DNA of 56,409 bases from CAZSXS01 sp964611385 (GTDB lineage: Bacteria; Bacillota; Clostridia; Lachnospirales; CAYPQA01): positions 1-56,409 of the forward strand of contig CAZSXS010000008.1 of NCBI GenBank assembly GCA_964611385.1. The letters are read 5' to 3'. This document shows, piece by piece, positions 52,217 through 56,409 of this stretch. The notes under the pieces are model-generated. The model made no database searches, was not told where the DNA came from, and worked only from the letters and a program-made list of their open reading frames with translations. The position numbers and the translations under genes were made by a program. The first letter of the stretch is position 1. The number at the start of each line of letters is the position of its first letter.

Positions 52217-52290
52217 AAGCATCAAAAGGGACTCCACCCTCCACTAGTACTGCTCGTAAGCCGTTTCGGGCGGAGTCCCTTCTGATGCTT
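52217..52290. repeat. 19-bp inverted repeat with 36-nt loop
   Basis: The left arm 52217-52235 (AAGCATCA...GGGACTCC) and the right arm 52272-52290 (GGAGTCCC...TGATGCTT) are complementary at 18 of 19 positions. There is no T run on either strand, so it is not a standard terminator. The size resembles a small mobile or REP-like palindrome, or a regulatory RNA stem. It lies between divergent genes. Confidence 0.8.
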
Positions 52291-52642
52291 TCATCGTAAC
52301 GCTTTATGCGCATTGTGCCCGTGCATAGTATATTATATTTGCAGTACTGCTGACATTGCAGCCTGCTAACATCTATATTAGCCCCAAAACTTCAAAATGT
52401 AAATAAAGGATACACAAAAATTTCCTTGTTCCATACTATTTCGTTTAATTTAGCAAAATCACTACCCAAATTTTCTTTCTGTTCGCTGTATAGAATTACT
52501 TTGCGACTCTGCAAAAGGTTAGGTGATTTAGACAAAGTTACAAATTGACTCGATGTTTTACTACAGTTTTTTTTCAAACTTTTGAGCGATTCATTCATTT
52601 ATAAACATTATGACTTAAATAAGTTAAAAAAAAAAATAATAA
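52291..52642. other. A/T-rich intergenic stretch
   Basis: About 350 bases between the inverted repeat and the lplA-type promoter. It includes a GCAGTACTGC palindrome (about 52340) and a poly-A stretch near 52626-52636. A 68-codon minus-strand frame (52392-52598) has no ribosome binding site and no recognisable product, so I do not call a gene. Nothing else is supported. Confidence 0.5.
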
Positions 52643-52671
52643 TTGACAGATTGCATAAAATGTGATACTGT
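52643..52671 (+). promoter_or_regulatory. Sigma-A promoter of the lplABC-type operon
   Basis: Perfect TTGACA (52643-52648), a 17-nt spacer and TACTGT (52666-52671), 43 nt upstream of the lipoprotein start, after a long A/T run that could act as an UP element. Confidence 0.78.
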
Positions 52672-52713
52672 TAATTTAGTGATGTATCAAAAATTATTAG
52701 GAGGTTTGTTTGT

Positions 52714-54432
52714 ATGAAAAGATTTGTATCAACAGCTTTAACTATGGTTTTGTTGGCCTCATCAATCATCGGTTGTAACAGTGCTAGTCCCTCTCCTGCT
52801 CCCAGTAGTAGTGCGAGCAGTTCAAGTAGTTCGGGCGGCGCGAGTACTGCTTCCAAGGTAAATGCTTATGGTTGGACAGTGCCTGAAAAAACCTTGGTGA
52901 TTGACATTTATGCCGGTCAAGGGGATCCCACAGAAGCTGAAGAAGAACAAAAGATTATGAATGATTTTTTGTTGGAAAAATTTAATGTCAAGATTAACAA
53001 GATTTTATATGACATGGATGCCAACGAAAGACTCAATCTGATGCTTGTTTCAAATGACTATCCTGGTATAATTATGGGCTTGGGGGCCATGACCGTTGAC
53101 AGATGGGCCTCTTTAGGCAAATTGCAGGAAATTTCAGGTTTAGTTAAGGCTCAGCCTAACTTGTATGACAGATTTGGTCCATATATGCCCAGATATATGA
53201 CAGATGACGGAAAACTGTATCAGCTTGCTACAGGCTACGGCGGCATTGACCCGGATAATTTCATTCCGATTGCGGACACTTCGCCCATGATTCGTCAAGA
53301 TTGGTATGAAGAAATCGGTTCTCCCGATATCTCTACCCCTGATGCTTATTTTGATGCCATTAAAAAGATCGTTGAGAAACATCCCACAACAGAAAAAGGC
53401 GATAAGGTTTATGGCTTAGCGACTTACAAATCCGGCAATGGACTTTCTATCATGCTGAATACGCATGTCGGCGCTATGTTCGGCCTGATCAGCGGCTATG
53501 ATATTGGTTCAGACAATTCGGTTACGCACTGGGTAAACAGTGATAAAGGCTTAGCGACTGTTCGATACATAAACCGTTTTGTAAGAGAAGGTTTGTTTGA
53601 TCCAGACAGCTTAACCATGACCGTTGATGAATGGTCCGAAAGAGGAACAAACCAACAATATGCTGCTTACTTGGGCCCCTGGTTCCAACCTGGATACTAT
53701 ATCTCGGATAACTGGTACAAGCAAATGGGTGATGCATATCAAGAAAACATGCGTTATGTGCATTACTTGGTAAAAGATCCTAGTGTTGAACATGCATATT
53801 ACAATCCAAAATCCACTATGGGTTGGGGCAGAGTTGTATTTACAGACAAATTAAAGAACATTGAAGATGTAATGAAATGGCTTGATTTTGAAGCAACAGA
53901 CAATGGTATTCGCTTAATGGGGTATGGCGTTCCGAACCTTCCTGAATCCGTTTGGAGTTTTGATGAAGCTACTGGTAAGAGTGAGTATGTGCAAAAGTAT
54001 GTAGAGCAAATTTCCGCTCCACGCTCAACCTTTGATTATGATTCTTACTTCAAGATTGGTGGAGACAACGTTCTGTCCATCGCCATCACAACTGATAGCA
54101 TGGCCGACGGCAAAAGTTGTTGGATTAACCAAAGCTTCAAAGACAAATGGAAAGAGTTGAAGGATGAGCGCTTGGTAGACACCTTTATTGACTGGACGGC
54201 TTTCTCCTCCATATCCATTCAACCGGATAACCCAATGACAGATGTAAGACTTAGATGTATTGATATTCTGAGCAGCGGTTGGGCAAAGGCTATCTTTGCA
54301 AAATCTGATGCTGAGTTAGTCAGTATTATGGATGAAACCCGTCAGCAAGCCAATGCAGCCGGATTAAAAGACCTCGAAAAGTATTATGAAGAGCAATTTA
54401 AAGCTAACCTTGCAAAGTTTAACCAAAAGTAA
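52714..54432 (+). CDS. LplA/YtcQ-type extracellular solute-binding lipoprotein
   Basis: A 572-residue sugar-binding lipoprotein of an ABC importer. The lipobox IIGC gives Cys21 as the lipid anchor, followed by a Ser/Pro/Ala-rich spacer (about 22-45). The large mature domain has family 1 features such as LVSNDYPGIIMGLGAMTVDRW and IVEKHPTTEKGDKVYGLATY. AGGAGG precedes ATG 52714. The LplB/LplC-like permeases follow. Size and neighbours match the YtcQ/LplA group; the substrate, probably an oligosaccharide, cannot be read. Confidence 0.92.
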   Translation: MKRFVSTALTMVLLASSIIGCNSASPSPAPSSSASSSSSSGGASTASKVNAYGWTVPEKTLVIDIYAGQGDPTEAEEEQKIMNDFLLEKFNVKINKILYDMDANERLNLMLVSNDYPGIIMGLGAMTVDRWASLGKLQEISGLVKAQPNLYDRFGPYMPRYMTDDGKLYQLATGYGGIDPDNFIPIADTSPMIRQDWYEEIGSPDISTPDAYFDAIKKIVEKHPTTEKGDKVYGLATYKSGNGLSIMLNTHVGAMFGLISGYDIGSDNSVTHWVNSDKGLATVRYINRFVREGLFDPDSLTMTVDEWSERGTNQQYAAYLGPWFQPGYYISDNWYKQMGDAYQENMRYVHYLVKDPSVEHAYYNPKSTMGWGRVVFTDKLKNIEDVMKWLDFEATDNGIRLMGYGVPNLPESVWSFDEATGKSEYVQKYVEQISAPRSTFDYDSYFKIGGDNVLSIAITTDSMADGKSCWINQSFKDKWKELKDERLVDTFIDWTAFSSISIQPDNPMTDVRLRCIDILSSGWAKAIFAKSDAELVSIMDETRQQANAAGLKDLEKYYEEQFKANLAKFNQK

Positions 54433-54442
54433 AATTACGTTA

Positions 54443-54471
54443 AAAAGGCAACAGTTATACTGTTGCCTTTT
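54443..54471 (+). terminator. Terminator hairpin between solute-binding protein and permease genes
   Basis: AAAAGGCAACAG (54443-54454) pairs perfectly with CTGTTGCCTTTT (54460-54471) around a 5-nt loop, ending in T residues. It probably lets only part of the transcripts continue into the permease genes, so the binding protein is made in excess. Confidence 0.85.
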
Positions 54472-54505
54472 ATAAAACCAAAAAACTGATACGAGGTGAT
54501 CTGCG

Positions 54506-55444
54506 GTGCAATCAAAAAACAAATCTCGAGGCTTTTTCGGAAACATAGTATTTGAGTTTAAAAAAGAACCACAAATCTGGATTATCAGTATACTCATGCT
54601 ATCTTGGCTTGCTCTATTTGCTTACTATCCTATGTATGGGTTAATCATTGCGTTTAAGAATTACCAGCCCGGTGACTCCATGTTTAACTCTGCATGGGTT
54701 GGTTTCAAACACTTCAAAGATTTTTTTACCACTCCTGATTTCCCCATGATCATGCGCAACACTTTGGCTATTAGCGGCTTAAACATCTTATTTGGCTTTC
54801 CGGCACCCATTATTTTGGCTATTTTGCTCAATGAATTAAGGTCGAACAAATTCAAAAAGATTGTGCAAACGGTATCATACATACCCCACTTTATTTCTTG
54901 GGTTGTTACTGCAAGTTTACTGTTCACCATTTTGTCCGTAAGCGGTTCCTTGAACACCTTACTATTAAAGCTTGGAATCATAGACGATGCCGTTAATTTT
55001 TTAAGTAGGGGCGAGTATTTTTGGACGATTTTAGTCTCTGCAAACATTTGGAAGGGCATTGGTTGGTCCTCCATTATTTACTTGTCAGCTATGGCGGGCA
55101 TAGATGAAGAATTATATCAAGCCGGAGCCGTTGACGGTCTTAGCCGCTTTGGTATGGTGTGGCATATAACCCTTCCCTCCATTGCTGTTACCATTGTGCT
55201 TCTGTGGATTTTGGGCATTGGAGGCATTTTGAGTGCAGGTTTTGAGCAGCAGCTCTTATTAGGTAACTCTCAAACCCGTGATTACTATGAGGTTATAGAC
55301 ACGTATGTCTATAAGTATGGTATCCAACAGGGACGCTATTCCTTTGGTACGGCTGTTGGTCTCATGCGTAGTATTCTTTCCGTTATCCTTGTTTTTGGCG
55401 TAAATCGGATCGCTAAAAAGACAATGGATATATCCGTGGTTTAG
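54506..55444 (+). CDS. LplB-type ABC transporter permease
   Basis: A 312-residue membrane protein with six predicted helices, N-terminal FAYYPMYGLIIAFKNY and the cytoplasmic EAA loop GIDEELYQAGAVDGLSRF that contacts the ATPase. Belongs to the LplB/YtcP importer family, which in Bacillus shares the MsmX-type ATPase encoded elsewhere; no ATPase gene is in the window. GTG 54506 has GAGGTGATC upstream. Confidence 0.94.
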   Translation: MQSKNKSRGFFGNIVFEFKKEPQIWIISILMLSWLALFAYYPMYGLIIAFKNYQPGDSMFNSAWVGFKHFKDFFTTPDFPMIMRNTLAISGLNILFGFPAPIILAILLNELRSNKFKKIVQTVSYIPHFISWVVTASLLFTILSVSGSLNTLLLKLGIIDDAVNFLSRGEYFWTILVSANIWKGIGWSSIIYLSAMAGIDEELYQAGAVDGLSRFGMVWHITLPSIAVTIVLLWILGIGGILSAGFEQQLLLGNSQTRDYYEVIDTYVYKYGIQQGRYSFGTAVGLMRSILSVILVFGVNRIAKKTMDISVV

Positions 55445-55455
55445 GAGGTGAGCCT

Positions 55456-56355
55456 GTGAAAAAATATTATAGTGAAACGGTATGGACTCGATTATTTGAT
55501 GTCTTTAATGTGCTTTTCATGTTGGTGTTTATGTTCCTGGTTCTGTATCCTCTGTGGGGCCAATTCATTATTTCGATTGCAGACACTTCCAAGCAAACCC
55601 TAGGGAGCTTAACCTTCTGGCCGACAAAGGGTATAACCTTAGATGCGTATGTAAAAATTTTCGAAGATGCAAAATTATTAAAAGGCGCTTTCATTTCTGT
55701 TTTAAGGGTTGTTGTCGGAACCGCCTCTACCTTGTTTTGTACAGGTTTACTTGCCTACATTACCACCATTCGGCGCTTTAGAGGCAGGAATTTCGTACGC
55801 CGTGCTTTCATCTTAACAATGTATTTTGGAGGCGGACTGATTCCGTTTTATTTATTGATGGTTAATTTGAAGCTGTTGAATACATTTTGGATTTATATCC
55901 TTCCGGGGTTGTTCAGCTCTTATTACATGCTACTCATTGCTTCTTACATCCAAAATATACCAGAGGCATTATTTGAGGCGGCACGGATTGACGGCTGCAT
56001 GGAATTTGATATTTACCTCAAAATTGTTATTCCCGTTTGCTTGCCTGTATTAGCGGCTATTTCTGTTTATCTTGCAGTGGGTCACTGGAACTCATGGTTT
56101 GATGTAATGATCTACAATCCAAAAGGGAATTGGGACACTTTGCAAGTTTATTTGAGACGGATTCTGTTACAGGCTGATTCATTCTCAAAGCTTCAAGAGA
56201 GCGGTGCCAATGTGGAGAGCGCAGCCAGAAAGATTACGTCCTTATCCATTAGAGCCGCTACAACGATGGTTGTTACGATCCCCATCCTTTGTGTATATCC
56301 TTTCTTCCAAAAATTCTTTATCTCTGGCATCACAATCGGAGCGGTTAAACAATAA
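55456..56355 (+). CDS. LplC/YtcP-type ABC transporter permease
   Basis: A 299-residue permease with six helices and the EAA loop ALFEAARIDGCMEFDIYLK. It pairs with the preceding permease 11 nt upstream. GTG 55456 has AGGAGGTG. The C-terminal end PFFQKFFISGITIGAVKQ is typical of the family. Any downstream hydrolase genes would lie beyond the window. Confidence 0.94.
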   Translation: MKKYYSETVWTRLFDVFNVLFMLVFMFLVLYPLWGQFIISIADTSKQTLGSLTFWPTKGITLDAYVKIFEDAKLLKGAFISVLRVVVGTASTLFCTGLLAYITTIRRFRGRNFVRRAFILTMYFGGGLIPFYLLMVNLKLLNTFWIYILPGLFSSYYMLLIASYIQNIPEALFEAARIDGCMEFDIYLKIVIPVCLPVLAAISVYLAVGHWNSWFDVMIYNPKGNWDTLQVYLRRILLQADSFSKLQESGANVESAARKITSLSIRAATTMVVTIPILCVYPFFQKFFISGITIGAVKQ

Positions 56356-56380
56356 AAAAACCGTGGGGGGAAGGAGAAGA

Positions 56381-56409
56381 AAACTTTTTTCAAACGGCGA
56401 AAAAAGTTT
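56381..56409 (+). terminator. Hairpin at the window edge (terminator candidate)
   Basis: AAACTTTTTTC (56381-56391) and GAAAAAAGTTT (56399-56409) are perfect complements with a 7-nt loop, right up to the last base. It may end the permease operon, but the sequence stops before a further T run could be seen. Confidence 0.5.

Noticed and set aside
52392..52598. 68-codon minus-strand frame
   Set aside because: No ribosome binding site, no known motif, in A/T-rich intergenic DNA; probably chance.
1..56409. CRISPR array, prophage, insertion sequence or defence island
   Set aside because: No regularly spaced repeats, integrases, transposases or nuclease/toxin gene pairs were seen in any part of the window.

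Overview
The window reads as one contiguous piece of a motile, Gram-positive, clostridia-like Firmicutes chromosome. The basis is the single long flagellar operon in the Clostridia/Bacilli gene order with FliY, FlhF/FlhG, CheC/CheD and a SigD-type sigma factor, the strong GGAGG ribosome binding sites, frequent GTG/TTG starts, lipoprotein solute-binding proteins and LplABC-type transport. No species can be assigned from the sequence alone.

Region 1 (1-8260): a tRNA-Glu(CUC) with its terminator, then a tightly packed forward run hom - lysC - M16C metallopeptidase - purM - purN - purD (threonine/lysine-family amino-acid and purine biosynthesis with a processing peptidase between them). Region 2 (8327-39266): a sigma-A-like promoter followed by 36 forward genes ending at a good terminator. 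These encode rod, MS-ring, C-ring, export gate, hook, stator, CheY/CheC/CheD, FlhF/FlhG, a PilZ protein, SigD, a FapA-like DUF342 protein and a SwrB-like DUF6115 protein. cheA, cheB and cheW, often found between pilZ and cheC in related operons, are absent. Several strong hairpins lie inside the operon (flgE/flbD, fliO/fliP, flhB/flhA).

Region 3 (39293-50933): an MltG-N-domain-like membrane protein and a lipoprotein solute-binding protein; malQ on the opposite strand behind a shared bidirectional terminator; then a polA - coaE - lytic transglycosylase - family-5 solute-binding protein run. polA is preceded by a promoter, an attenuator-like hairpin and an overlapping 30-codon upstream ORF. PolA carries a Gly/Gln repeat linker and CoaE an Asn/Lys repeat extension, both unusual. 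A PQ-loop-like small membrane protein and a GNAT acetyltransferase follow. Region 4 (50949-56409): an orphan FliD-like secreted protein on the minus strand, a 19-bp inverted repeat, and an LplA-LplB-LplC type ABC importer running to the window edge.

I found no CRISPR array, prophage, transposase or defence system. The most unusual things are the FlgD with four repeats, the simple-repeat insertions in PolA/CoaE/FliY, the polA leader, a 25-bp sequence shared by two distant intergenic regions, and the reduced FliD-like protein.
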